Positions 1-8,916 of a DNA stretch of 64,000 nucleotides are shown here, in pieces. The stretch is from NCBI RefSeq assembly GCF_000424305.1, contig NZ_AUJQ01000005.1, positions 184,973 to 248,972 of the forward strand, given 5' to 3'. Numbering within the stretch: the first letter of the stretch is position 1; each line of letters begins with the position of its first letter. A program made the position numbers and the translations under genes. The notes under the pieces were generated by a model. The model made no database searches and was not told the DNA's origin. It saw only the letters and a list, made by a program, of their open reading frames with translations. Source of the stretch: Pseudobutyrivibrio ruminis AD2017 (lineage in GTDB: Bacteria; Bacillota; Clostridia; Lachnospirales; Lachnospiraceae).

Positions 1-1
1 T

Positions 2-781
2 GGCGGCAAGGGCTTCAATCAATCTGTTGCCTTAGCCAGAGCAGGGATTTCATGCTATCATGCAGGCTTGGTTGGTGAAGAGGGGCTAGAGTTTTATGAT
101 GCCTGTGAAACCTTCGGCATCAAAACTGACTACATTAAAACAGTTACAGGTAGATGTGGTCATACAGTTATTCAGGTGGATGATAATGGCCAGAACAGTA
201 TAGTGCTTTTTGGCGGAGCTAATCTGAAGAACTCAAAGGAATATGTTGATGAGGTCCTTAAGAATTTTGATACTGGGGATATCATTTTACTGCAAAACGA
301 AATAAATGAATTGCCATACATAATAGATCAGGCATTTGCCAAGGGCATGACCATCGTCTTTAACCCATCACCTTATGATGACAGACTAGAAGAGTGCGAT
401 TTGGGCAAGGTTTCTGTATTCGTTTTAAATGAAACCGAAGGGCAGCAGATGACAGGAATGACAACACCAGCAACAATAGTGGCAGCGTTAGATGCATTCT
501 TTTCAAATGCCAGAATAATGCTAACACTTGGTGAAGGGGGCTGCATATATCATCATGGAGACGAGGAATTATATCAGCCAGCATTTTCTGTTAAGGCTGT
601 GGACACCACAGCGGCAGGAGATACTTTCACGGGATATTTTGTAGCAGGGTTATGTAGAAAGCAGCCGATGCGGGAAATATTACTTACTGCTTCTAAAGCA
701 GCAGCTCTTACAGTTACTAAACCAGGAGCAGCTCAGTCCATCCCATTTATGTCTGAGGTAGAGCTATTTAATAATGATTGA
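2..781 (+). CDS. rbsK: Ribokinase / PfkB-family sugar kinase (5' end outside window)
   Basis: Phosphorylates a sugar, probably ribose to ribose-5-phosphate, with ATP in the cytoplasm. The reading frame is open from base 2 and begins inside the PfkB signature 1 (GGKGFNQSVA), so about 35 N-terminal residues lie upstream of the window. The C-terminal PfkB signature 2, DTTAAGDTFTGYF, with the catalytic Asp of the AAGD motif, is intact, and the stop is followed directly by a strong terminator. Substrate specificity among ribokinase-like enzymes (ribose, other pentoses, nucleosides) cannot be settled from this fragment. The GGKGxNQ form of signature 1 favours ribokinase. It appears to be the last gene of its operon. 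Confidence 0.85.
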   Translation, partial: GGKGFNQSVALARAGISCYHAGLVGEEGLEFYDACETFGIKTDYIKTVTGRCGHTVIQVDDNGQNSIVLFGGANLKNSKEYVDEVLKNFDTGDIILLQNEINELPYIIDQAFAKGMTIVFNPSPYDDRLEECDLGKVSVFVLNETEGQQMTGMTTPATIVAALDAFFSNARIMLTLGEGGCIYHHGDEELYQPAFSVKAVDTTAAGDTFTGYFVAGLCRKQPMREILLTASKAAALTVTKPGAAQSIPFMSEVELFNND

Positions 782-804
782 AAAAGGCCTTCGGGCCTTT
801 TTTT
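781..804 (+). terminator. Rho-independent terminator after ribokinase gene
   Basis: Stem AAAAAGGCC / GGCCTTTTT closed by a TTCG tetraloop, followed by a T tract. It begins at the last base of the stop codon. Confidence 0.93.
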
Positions 805-951
805 AGTGGTATTTTCAAAACGTTAGACAATATAACAATATAGGGTATTGAATTCACACAATATACATATAAATATACAAAATATTGTAGAACTTAAAGC
901 TCGGTTAGGGTAAAATTATAGTATCAAAGTTAATAAAGGAGCGTGACCCAT

Positions 952-2235
952 ATGAAGAAAAACTACGTACTAGACACTAACATTTTGATTCATTGTCCTA
1001 CAGCGCTTTTCGGTTTTGATGATAATAATGTTATTATCACAACCACTACTCTGCAGGAGCTTGATTCAAAGAAAACAGCCTATGCGGAGGTGGGCTATGG
1101 CGCCAGAGAGAGTATTCGAAATATTGAATCTGTTGAAGGTGATTATGCCAACGGGGTTACGATGCCAAATGGTGGTACCTTTATAATCGAAAAAGAATCT
1201 GAGTATGAAAAGCTGATTCCAGCAGAGTTCACACTTGATAGGCCTGACAATAGAATAATTAATTGTGTGCTAGGAATTTCAAAGAAATCTGAACTTGAAA
1301 CAATACTTGTAACAAATGATATTTCTATGAGAATCAATGCCACAATGTGTGGCTGTGTTGTTCAGGGCTATCACAATGAAATGATTCTTGATAATGAAAA
1401 CTATTCAGGCAGAATTGATATAACGCCTGAGGATATAGAAAGTCCATTTAACAAGGGCTTTATTGAAAACGAATTTGGTATTTGCAAAGAGGGAAGTAAT
1501 TCTGCACTCTATACATTTAAGACTGATGGTTGGCATTTGCTTAAGGATAGAGATTATTACACACCATATTGTCAGCCAAGAAACGTAGGTCAAAGATTTG
1601 CTTTATATGCTCTTTTGGCCAGCCCAGATGAATTACCACTGGTTATTTTAAAGGGTAGTGCAGGTACAGCCAAAACCTTCTTGGCATTAGCCGCTGGTTT
1701 ACAGGGCTATTATCACAATGGCTTTGATAGAATTATGATTACAAGAAGTAATACACTTTCAGATAACGACTTAGGATTTTTACCAGGCGATTTGGAAGAA
1801 AAGATGACTCCTCTTATCGCGCCATTTATGGATAACCTGCAGGTTCTTTTAAAGGGACAGAACGAGGAAAAAGAACAGATAAAAATGCAGATTGAGGATA
1901 TGTTTGAAACAGGTATCATTGAAATCTGTTCACTTGCTTACATGAGAGGACGTTCATTAGTTAATTCATTCATCATAGTTGATGAAGCGCAGAACTGTAC
2001 TATAGGTCAGATTCTTGAAATTATCACCCGTGCAGGTAAGGGCTCAAAGGTAGTGCTTTTAGGTGATCCAGATCAGATAGATTCACCAAAGCTAGACAGA
2101 AAGAATAATGGTCTTACCTTTGCTGCAGAAAGAATGAAGGGCTCAACCCTTTGTGCACAGATTACCTTTGAGGAAAGTGAAACTGTAAGAAGTGCACTTG
2201 CTGCGGAGGGCGCAAAACGACTGGTTGTTAAATAG
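952..2235 (+). CDS. PIN domain / PhoH-family P-loop ATPase (YlaK-like)
   Basis: A 427-residue protein of the PhoH2 type. An N-terminal PIN nuclease-like domain (about residues 1-135, starting VLDTNIL with further conserved acidic residues such as TND) is fused to a C-terminal PhoH ATPase with Walker A GSAGTAKT near residue 234 and Walker B IIVDEAQ near 342. Family knowledge suggests RNA unwinding and/or RNase activity; the cellular role is poorly defined. An upstream in-frame GTG exists at 943, but AAAGGAG at 935-941 lies 10 nt before ATG 952 and only 1 nt before the GTG, so ATG 952 is chosen. Monocistronic: it is followed by its own terminator. Confidence 0.92.
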   Translation: MKKNYVLDTNILIHCPTALFGFDDNNVIITTTTLQELDSKKTAYAEVGYGARESIRNIESVEGDYANGVTMPNGGTFIIEKESEYEKLIPAEFTLDRPDNRIINCVLGISKKSELETILVTNDISMRINATMCGCVVQGYHNEMILDNENYSGRIDITPEDIESPFNKGFIENEFGICKEGSNSALYTFKTDGWHLLKDRDYYTPYCQPRNVGQRFALYALLASPDELPLVILKGSAGTAKTFLALAAGLQGYYHNGFDRIMITRSNTLSDNDLGFLPGDLEEKMTPLIAPFMDNLQVLLKGQNEEKEQIKMQIEDMFETGIIEICSLAYMRGRSLVNSFIIVDEAQNCTIGQILEIITRAGKGSKVVLLGDPDQIDSPKLDRKNNGLTFAAERMKGSTLCAQITFEESETVRSALAAEGAKRLVVK

Positions 2236-2271
2236 CTTATTTTCTTATTTGTTATAATAAATCCTCCTTTC

Positions 2272-2310
2272 ATCAGGATTCCCTATAGCTCGGGAATCCT
2301 GATCTTTTTT
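2272..2310 (+). terminator. Rho-independent terminator after PhoH gene
   Basis: Inverted repeat ATCAGGATTCCC / GGGAATCCTGAT with a short AT-rich loop, followed by CTTTTTT. Confidence 0.92.
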
Positions 2311-2368
2311 AGGAAAATGTAATTCTTATGATTCTTAAGAAATTGTAAAGAATTCTAAAATCTTTACT

Positions 2369-2403
2369 GTACTACTTGAAATAGTACGGAGTTTATGTAT
2401 ACT
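2369..2403 (+). promoter_or_regulatory. Sigma-A promoter with dyad over the -35 (lipoprotein gene)
   Basis: TTGAAA at 2376-2381 and TATACT at 2398-2403 are separated by 16 bp. A dyad GTACTA-N7-TAGTAC (2369-2387) embraces the -35 box and could be an operator. The promoter lies 44 bp upstream of ATG 2447. Confidence 0.6.
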
Positions 2404-2446
2404 GAAAAATGAATTTAAATTGTTTTATTTTTTTGGAGGTTATGTA

Positions 2447-3724
2447 ATGAAAAAAAGAATAGCAATTGCACTAGCTTTAACAATGGCACTTGCAGCCTGC
2501 ATTGGTTGCGGTAAAAACGGAGAATCAGATAATAAAGATAAAATCATTAACAATACAAAAGAAGAAGGTTCTAACACTCAGACTGACAGTGAGGAAGCAG
2601 AAGTATCTGTACCTGAATACGCCATTACATCTGTTTCGGCAGATGGATATGATTATTTTGAGGGTAGCGTAGAATGCATTCAGATAACAGATGGAAAGCA
2701 TGAAGCTTTAACTAAGGCTATTGATGATTTATTCTCTGGCAGAGTAACTCTTTTCAACGAAGGAGTCGATAGTCAGAACGACGAAGCAAAGCAGATGAAT
2801 GAAGAGCAAAAAGAATATGCTGACGAGGAAGGCCTTGAGTATGAGCCTATGAAATATTCTGAGACTCAAACGGTTTCAGTAGTTCGTGCTGATGAGAATA
2901 TCCTTAGCTTTGTAATTGATACATCATACTATAGTGGTGGTGCTCATGGCAGCTCATTGTTAGAAGGCTTTACCTTTGATGTTAATACAGGTGAGCAGCT
3001 TTCAATAAGCAATTATGGTGACGAAAGCAAGATTGCAGCTACATCAAAGGACTTTATTTTTAGCACAATAGAGGGTTCTGCTGATATTGCAAGAGATACA
3101 CTATTTGATGATGATGTAACCTCATATAAGAGTGTAATTGAAGATTATTTCTCAGGGGATACTTTACCGGAGAATTATCTTGACCACACAGGTATCACCT
3201 TTATGTTCCAGCAGTATGATATAGCTCCTTATGCAGGCGGAATCGTTAGCTTTACAGTTCCTTATTCTGAGTTTGAAGACTTTAACGAAGCTTACCTTCC
3301 AGCAGAAGGATTCTATACAGAGGATTTATCAATTCAGGGCTTCAATGAGAAGTTCGATGTAAATAATGATGGCACTCTTGAGGATGTATGTCTTTTGAAT
3401 TCTACTTCAGACGATGGTTCCTCTACATACGAGCTTAATGTTGGCGGCGCTACCGTTAGTCGTAAATTAGATGATTATGCTTATGCATCAGGTACATACA
3501 TCCATGGCAAGGATGGTAACTATATTTTGGTTTCTGTAGAAGGCAAAGTCATTTTATTTGAGGTTTCTAAGGGCATTAGAGAGCTTGGTTACATTGAAAC
3601 AGACAAGAGCGTAAAGGAAATCAATAACGGTGAAATAGTTCTTGCAGAAATCTCCTATGAAAACGGAGGCATTCAGTGGGGCGAAAGCGAAACTCACAAA
3701 TATTCTAAGGCAGGATTAGAATAA
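2447..3724 (+). CDS. Lipoprotein with DUF4163/DUF3298 (RsiV-like) domain
   Basis: A 425-residue secreted lipoprotein. A signal peptide beginning MKKRIAIAL ends at a lipobox-like LAAC or CIGC cysteine, followed by a polar N/D/K/E-rich linker. The middle (about residues 60-275) looks like the DUF4163/DUF3298 pair known from RsiV and related extracytoplasmic proteins, including the typical YSGGAHG motif. The C-terminal ~110 residues start with FDVNNDGTLEDV, a calcium-loop-like or FG-GAP-like repeat. GGAGGT at 2435-2440 sets the start at ATG 2447, not the longer in-frame start at 2420. No partner sigma factor is adjacent, so an anti-sigma role is not supported. Function unknown. Confidence 0.75.
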   Translation: MKKRIAIALALTMALAACIGCGKNGESDNKDKIINNTKEEGSNTQTDSEEAEVSVPEYAITSVSADGYDYFEGSVECIQITDGKHEALTKAIDDLFSGRVTLFNEGVDSQNDEAKQMNEEQKEYADEEGLEYEPMKYSETQTVSVVRADENILSFVIDTSYYSGGAHGSSLLEGFTFDVNTGEQLSISNYGDESKIAATSKDFIFSTIEGSADIARDTLFDDDVTSYKSVIEDYFSGDTLPENYLDHTGITFMFQQYDIAPYAGGIVSFTVPYSEFEDFNEAYLPAEGFYTEDLSIQGFNEKFDVNNDGTLEDVCLLNSTSDDGSSTYELNVGGATVSRKLDDYAYASGTYIHGKDGNYILVSVEGKVILFEVSKGIRELGYIETDKSVKEINNGEIVLAEISYENGGIQWGESETHKYSKAGLE

Positions 3725-3839
3725 AATAAATTTTCAATATAATTTTATCTTCAATAGCGTAACACCCTTTTTTCATATTTATGTGGTATATTGACCGTGA
3801 TATGTGAATATAATCAACAAATATTGACGGGTTAAGCTT

Positions 3840-5561
3840 ATGAATAAGATTGAAGGTAGAAAATATTATATGAGAATACTATTAATTAGTATTCTTGGGG
3901 GAGTAGTAGTAAATGTAGGATTGGGGTTTATTACTGATCTATTTGGACTACCTTTATATTTAGATACTATTGGAACTATAGGAGTTGCTAGCGTTGCTGG
4001 CGTTTTACCTGCTCTTATAGTTGCAGTATGTACAAATATTGTTTGTGGATTTTATAATCAAGCAACCATATATTTTTCTATAATAAGCATCTTAATAGCA
4101 ATCATTGCTGGCTCATGGCTTCCTAAGAAAAAACAGGACAGACCAGTTCCAGTAATGGTTACAGTGCTTGTTTTCGCCTTGATAAGTGGCATAATTGGGG
4201 CAAGCATTGAAATCATATTGTTTGGAAGTCCCCGATTTAGCCTAATGGCTCGTTTCTCTGATTATTTAACATCTAATTTTATACCAAACTATAATTTTAA
4301 TTTCATTGTATCGCATATATTGCTAGATATTTTTGACAAAGGCTTATGTGTATTAGTTGCAGTAGGAGTAGTTGGTTTATTGCCAGATGAAGCCTGTGCC
4401 AATATTTATAATCTTTGCTGGAAGCAGACACCTATAAGCAAGCAACAATTAAATGATCACGCAAACACAAATCCAAAGAGCGGACGTTTGCAAAAGAGAA
4501 TTACAGTATTATTGCTTACAGCTGCACTTATTATTACTTTTCTTTTAGTATGGATTAGCTTGAGTATATTCTGGGATTTTGTAACCCACACTGTAGGTAC
4601 AAGCAGGGCAGAAAACATTTATATGATGAAGCAGTATCTTATAAGAGTGGTTCTGATTTTTTCTGGGTATTTTATTTTCGTTCTATACACTGGTGTATGG
4701 ATTGCGAAATATTATCTAGTATACCCAATGAATGCGATTGCGTCATGTACCAATAACTTCATGTCTATCGATAACAACGAAAATATCTTAAAAGAAAATG
4801 TTGAAAACATGAAGTATATAAATATTAAGACTAACGATGAGCTTGAATATCTGTACAACGTAATCTGTAAAATGGCAGAGGATTCGTATACACAGATGAC
4901 TGATCTTAAATACCAATCTAAAGCTATTAACCAGATGCAAACTGGTCTTATTATTACAATGGCAGACATGGTTGAAAACCGTGACAAGGATACCGGCCAT
5001 CACATCCAAAAGACTGCAGATTACGTAAGAATAATTGTGGAGGGACTAAAGGCTAAGGGCTATTATGCAGACAAAATCACTCCTAAATATATCTCTGACG
5101 TTGTGTTATCAGCGCCTTTGCATGATATTGGAAAGATTAATATTCCTGATGCTATTTTGAATAAACCTGGAAAGCTTACTGATGAAGAATTTGCAATAAT
5201 GAAGACCCATGCGGAGGATGGTAGAAAGATTATAGAAAGAGCTATAACTGTTGTTCAAGGTGAGAACTATCTGAAGGAAGCCAGAAATATGGCAGGCTAT
5301 CATCATGAAAAGTGGGATGGAACAGGCTATCCAGAGGGCTTAAAGGGACAGGTAATCCCTCTTTCAGCAAGAATAATGGCTGTGGCAGATGTTTTTGATG
5401 CATTGTCATCAAAAAGAGTTTATAAGGACGCAATGCCTTTTGAGGACGCCCTTGCAATTCTACAAAAAGATGCTGGAACACATTTTGATCCTAAATGTGT
5501 AGAAGTATTTATTGATGCTAAGGATGAAGTACGTAAGGTAATGGAAAAATACAAGGATTAA
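3840..5561 (+). CDS. Membrane-anchored HD-GYP domain protein (putative c-di-GMP phosphodiesterase)
   Basis: A 573-residue protein. Residues ~10-190 form a multi-helix membrane domain containing GLPLYLDTIGTI, reminiscent of ECF-transporter S components. Two more membrane helices follow (about 220-245 and 265-295), then a HAMP-like/coiled segment (~300-360). The C-terminal HD-GYP domain (~370-560) has the metal-binding HD in LHDIGK near 427, an HHE motif near 487 and DGTGYP near 492. HD-GYP enzymes hydrolyse cyclic di-GMP to pGpG/GMP. The membrane part may sense a small ligand (inference). It sits 18 bp before the hybrid kinase and probably forms one transcription unit with it. The ribosome binding site before ATG 3840 is weak. 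Confidence 0.88.
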   Translation: MNKIEGRKYYMRILLISILGGVVVNVGLGFITDLFGLPLYLDTIGTIGVASVAGVLPALIVAVCTNIVCGFYNQATIYFSIISILIAIIAGSWLPKKKQDRPVPVMVTVLVFALISGIIGASIEIILFGSPRFSLMARFSDYLTSNFIPNYNFNFIVSHILLDIFDKGLCVLVAVGVVGLLPDEACANIYNLCWKQTPISKQQLNDHANTNPKSGRLQKRITVLLLTAALIITFLLVWISLSIFWDFVTHTVGTSRAENIYMMKQYLIRVVLIFSGYFIFVLYTGVWIAKYYLVYPMNAIASCTNNFMSIDNNENILKENVENMKYINIKTNDELEYLYNVICKMAEDSYTQMTDLKYQSKAINQMQTGLIITMADMVENRDKDTGHHIQKTADYVRIIVEGLKAKGYYADKITPKYISDVVLSAPLHDIGKINIPDAILNKPGKLTDEEFAIMKTHAEDGRKIIERAITVVQGENYLKEARNMAGYHHEKWDGTGYPEGLKGQVIPLSARIMAVADVFDALSSKRVYKDAMPFEDALAILQKDAGTHFDPKCVEVFIDAKDEVRKVMEKYKD

Positions 5562-5579
5562 ACAAAAGGGTAATTAGTT

Positions 5580-8087
5580 ATGATGGAATTTTTGCAACAA
5601 TTTCAATTGAGCGTAATGCTGTTTTTTAGTGGCGCTTGTGGAGTGTTGATTATCCTTACACAATCAACAAAAACTCTAACTAAGCGCAGAAAAGCAGCAT
5701 TACTATACATGCAGATATCAGCGATGATACTTTTGATTGCTGATAGATTCGCTTATCTATATCGCGGCGATGAAAGCCAAACTGGCTATTGGATGGTACG
5801 AGTATGCAATTTTTTGGTATATCTACTGTCTTTAACGCTGGCCCATGCATTTAATCAATATTTAATGGAATTATATCGAAATGAAGTCCACCTTGCTAAG
5901 CTTCCAAAACGCTTTGCCATAGGAGAGACTTTATTTACACTTGGCGTAATTTTTCTTGGAATTTCGCAGATAACAGGTTGGTACTATACGTTTGATTCAT
6001 CTAACAGATATCAAAGAGGACCATTTATTGTATTAGCATATATATTCCCGCTATCTATGATAGCACTCCAGTTTTCCGTTAATGTTCAATACAGAAAAAG
6101 GATTCGTAGGCGTACTTACGTGCCTCTACTTCTTTTTACTGTACTTCCATTTATAGCATGTGTACTACAATTTTTTTTATACGGCTTATCCCTTACAAAC
6201 ATTACCATGGTCGGCATGGTAGTGCAGCTTTACTTCTCTGAAATTCTTAACATGAATGATTTGCAGGATGCAAAGATTGCAGCAGAGAAGGCCAATACAG
6301 CTAAATCCAGATTCTTATCTAATATTTCCCATGAAATCCGTACTCCAATCAACACTATCATGGGAATGAATGAAATGATTTTAAGGGAGGAGCATGAGGC
6401 TGTTCCTGAAGCATACTATAACAACATTATGAAGCATGCCAGGGATATAGAATTTGCTTCAGAATCACTTTTATCGCTAATCAATGATGTCCTTGATATA
6501 TCGCAGATAGAATCGGGAAAAATGCGATTAGTGGAGCAAGAATATGATGTGGAAGAATTTTTAAGAGACATTATTAACATGCTTCGCGTTAGAAGTAACG
6601 ATAAGGAAATTCGATTTGATGTTGATATCGATGAGACTCTTCCAAGACGCTTATTCGGCGACATGGGAAAGGTTAAGCAAATCGTACTTAATCTTTTGAC
6701 AAATGCCCTAAAATATACAGATGAAGGCAGATTTGACCTAAAGGTAAAGGTACTTGGCAAGGATGAGGATAGTGTTACAATTCAGTACTCAGTAACTGAC
6801 ACAGGCCAAGGTATAAAGGAAGAGGATATGAAGTACCTTTTCAATGCATTTGAAAGTCTTGAAGAGGTGAAAAATAGTAATATTCAGGGAACAGGTTTGG
6901 GACTTGATATTTCAAAGCATTTTGCAGATTTGATGAATGGTGAGCTTACTTGCGAAAGTGAGTATGGCAAAGGCTCTACCTTCACATTTATAGTAAGACA
7001 GATTGTTGTAGACCCAACAGAAATCGGATTCTTTGAGGAAAAGGTTGAGGAGACTGAAAAGGGACCATATATTCCTAGATTTGTAGCTCCTGATATTAGC
7101 ATTCTGGTGGTTGATGACAATCCAATGAATCTGGCTGTAATCAAAGGCTTGTTGGCAAACACAAAGATGTACATTGTTACTGCGGATTCCGGTGAGGAGT
7201 GCTTGGTGAAACTGGAGGAAAGCCAGTACAACTTGGTTTTACTTGACCACATGATGCCTGGAATGGATGGCTTGGAAACCTGCAGACGAATCAGAGAAAA
7301 ATATCCAGACCTTCCGGTAATCGCACTTACAGCTAACTACATTGCAAACGGAAAGGAATACTATATTTCAAAGGGCTTCACAGGATATTTGCCAAAGCCT
7401 GTTGATGGTCAGACACTTGAAAACATTATTCGTCTATATCTACCTGATGATGCAGTTATGGATTCTGATGTGGATGCAGTGGCAGAATTTATAAGGCTGC
7501 CGCATGGCTATGAATGGCTAAATGATGTAGATGGAATCAATGTTGATGACGGCATCAAATATAGTGGCGGCGCAGAGAGCTTTGTATTTTCATTAAAGCT
7601 GTTTTTCGATACAATAGAAGAGAACTCAGAAGTTCTAAATAAAGCTTTTTCAGAAGGCGATATTAAGCTATTCACTATAAAGGTTCACGCACTGAAAAGT
7701 TCAGCTAGAATCATCGGTGCTCACGACCTTTCAGAAAAGGCAAAATGGCTGGAAGATGCAGGAAAGAAAAATGATGTAAATTATATCAATGACCATTTCC
7801 AAGAAATGCTGGCTGAATATAAAAGCTATGCTGATAGGCTAGCAAAATTTAATCCTTCTGTTGATAATTCAAACAAGGAACCAATCCCAGAGGATGAACT
7901 TATGGGGGCGATAGAGGCATTGAAGGAATTAGTGCCTCAAATGGATTTTGATTCAGTTGAAATGGTTGTAAATGATGTAATGGAATACAAATTGCCAGAT
8001 GAAGAGGAACAGCTCTTTACCGAATTGGCAAAAGCTCTACGAACATTTAACTGGGACAAAATGGAAGAATTGCTAAAGGACAAATAA
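5580..8087 (+). CDS. 7TM hybrid sensor histidine kinase (HisKA-HATPase-REC-Hpt)
   Basis: An 835-residue membrane kinase. About seven hydrophobic helices fill residues 1-215 with little periplasmic sequence. A HisKA box with SHEIRTP follows (His near 250), then a HATPase_c domain with NLLTNALKYT (N box), DTGQGI (G1) and GTGLGLDIS (G2). A receiver domain begins ILVVDDN near 508, with the phospho-acceptor Asp of LLDHMMPGMDG near 553 and conserved KPV. A C-terminal Hpt domain has [10 protein letters not shown] (His near 701). It therefore carries a whole His-Asp-His relay. No DNA-binding output domain is present. The enzymatic half is strongly similar to that of the large kinase at 8917-13152. 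The next gene, 16 bp on, encodes a response regulator that is the likely partner. Confidence 0.93.
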   Translation: MMEFLQQFQLSVMLFFSGACGVLIILTQSTKTLTKRRKAALLYMQISAMILLIADRFAYLYRGDESQTGYWMVRVCNFLVYLLSLTLAHAFNQYLMELYRNEVHLAKLPKRFAIGETLFTLGVIFLGISQITGWYYTFDSSNRYQRGPFIVLAYIFPLSMIALQFSVNVQYRKRIRRRTYVPLLLFTVLPFIACVLQFFLYGLSLTNITMVGMVVQLYFSEILNMNDLQDAKIAAEKANTAKSRFLSNISHEIRTPINTIMGMNEMILREEHEAVPEAYYNNIMKHARDIEFASESLLSLINDVLDISQIESGKMRLVEQEYDVEEFLRDIINMLRVRSNDKEIRFDVDIDETLPRRLFGDMGKVKQIVLNLLTNALKYTDEGRFDLKVKVLGKDEDSVTIQYSVTDTGQGIKEEDMKYLFNAFESLEEVKNSNIQGTGLGLDISKHFADLMNGELTCESEYGKGSTFTFIVRQIVVDPTEIGFFEEKVEETEKGPYIPRFVAPDISILVVDDNPMNLAVIKGLLANTKMYIVTADSGEECLVKLEESQYNLVLLDHMMPGMDGLETCRRIREKYPDLPVIALTANYIANGKEYYISKGFTGYLPKPVDGQTLENIIRLYLPDDAVMDSDVDAVAEFIRLPHGYEWLNDVDGINVDDGIKYSGGAESFVFSLKLFFDTIEENSEVLNKAFSEGDIKLFTIKVHALKSSARIIGAHDLSEKAKWLEDAGKKNDVNYINDHFQEMLAEYKSYADRLAKFNPSVDNSNKEPIPEDELMGAIEALKELVPQMDFDSVEMVVNDVMEYKLPDEEEQLFTELAKALRTFNWDKMEELLKDK

Positions 8088-8103
8088 CAGGTTGGAGGAT
8101 ACT

Positions 8104-8859
8104 ATGGAACAGAACAAGATAATGATTATTGGGGCGAAAGAATCATTCATCATAAGAGTTCTTTTAAAGAAGCTAAAGGATGTGGATATCGAGGCATTTT
8201 TTGTAACCCTAAATTTAGATGATATTCATGACCACTGGGAGGAGACAGAATTAGTTACCTTCTACATGGAAAAGGAAGACAGATTTACTGATGACATTCG
8301 TACATTCCTGGTAGATAAAATGGAGGATGATGATAAACAAATTGTCCTTATAGGGGACCCTGTAGATACTAATGAGGTTGCAGCGAGTATTCCTTCACAA
8401 TTGATTTATAAGATTCTATCAAGACCACTTGTGTATGATGACTATATTGACTGTATAAACATTTTTAATAAACAGGCTGCGTCAGATGAACTAAAGCGAA
8501 GTATTTTGATTGTTGATGATGATCCAAACTATATGAGTCTTGTTCGTGAGTGGCTAAAGGATTCTTACAAGGTTTCTATGGCTACATCTGGACTTCGTGC
8601 CATCAAATGGCTGGGCAGTAACAACACTGTGGATTTGATTCTGCTTGATTATGAGATGCCGGTTACTGATGGCCCACAGGTGCTTGAGATGCTTAGGGCT
8701 GATGACGACACTAAGAACATCCCTGTAATGTTCTTAACAGGAAGAGATGATAAGGAAAGCGTAATGGCTGTTCTTGCTCTTAATCCACAGGGATATTTTT
8801 TGAAAACTATAGGTAAGGATGAGCTTTTAAATAAGCTTAAGGTTTTCTTTATGGGGTAA
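8104..8859 (+). CDS. Response regulator with N-terminal pseudo-receiver and C-terminal receiver
   Basis: A 251-residue cytoplasmic protein. Residues ~1-120 look like a degenerate receiver fold (start KIMIIGAK) without the acidic pocket or phospho-Asp. Residues ~130-250 form a canonical receiver: ILIVDDDP near 132, phospho-acceptor in LLDYEMP near 181, LTG, and the conserved Lys in YFLKT near 232. There is no effector domain. It probably acts as a single-domain-type phosphate acceptor for the flanking hybrid kinases. GGAGG at 8094-8098 indicates ATG 8104 rather than the in-frame TTG at 8092, which the ribosome binding site overlaps. It lies between the two kinases in what appears to be one operon. 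Confidence 0.88.
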   Translation: MEQNKIMIIGAKESFIIRVLLKKLKDVDIEAFFVTLNLDDIHDHWEETELVTFYMEKEDRFTDDIRTFLVDKMEDDDKQIVLIGDPVDTNEVAASIPSQLIYKILSRPLVYDDYIDCINIFNKQAASDELKRSILIVDDDPNYMSLVREWLKDSYKVSMATSGLRAIKWLGSNNTVDLILLDYEMPVTDGPQVLEMLRADDDTKNIPVMFLTGRDDKESVMAVLALNPQGYFLKTIGKDELLNKLKVFFMG

Positions 8860-8916
8860 TGAAGCTTTATCAGTAGATTAATGTTAATGGGTTTTACAAT
8901 TCTTTTATAAATTGCT

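Noticed and set aside
2447..3724. RsiV-like anti-sigma factor function for the DUF3298 lipoprotein
   Set aside because: It has a lipobox rather than an anti-sigma cytoplasmic domain plus membrane helix, and no ECF sigma gene is adjacent.
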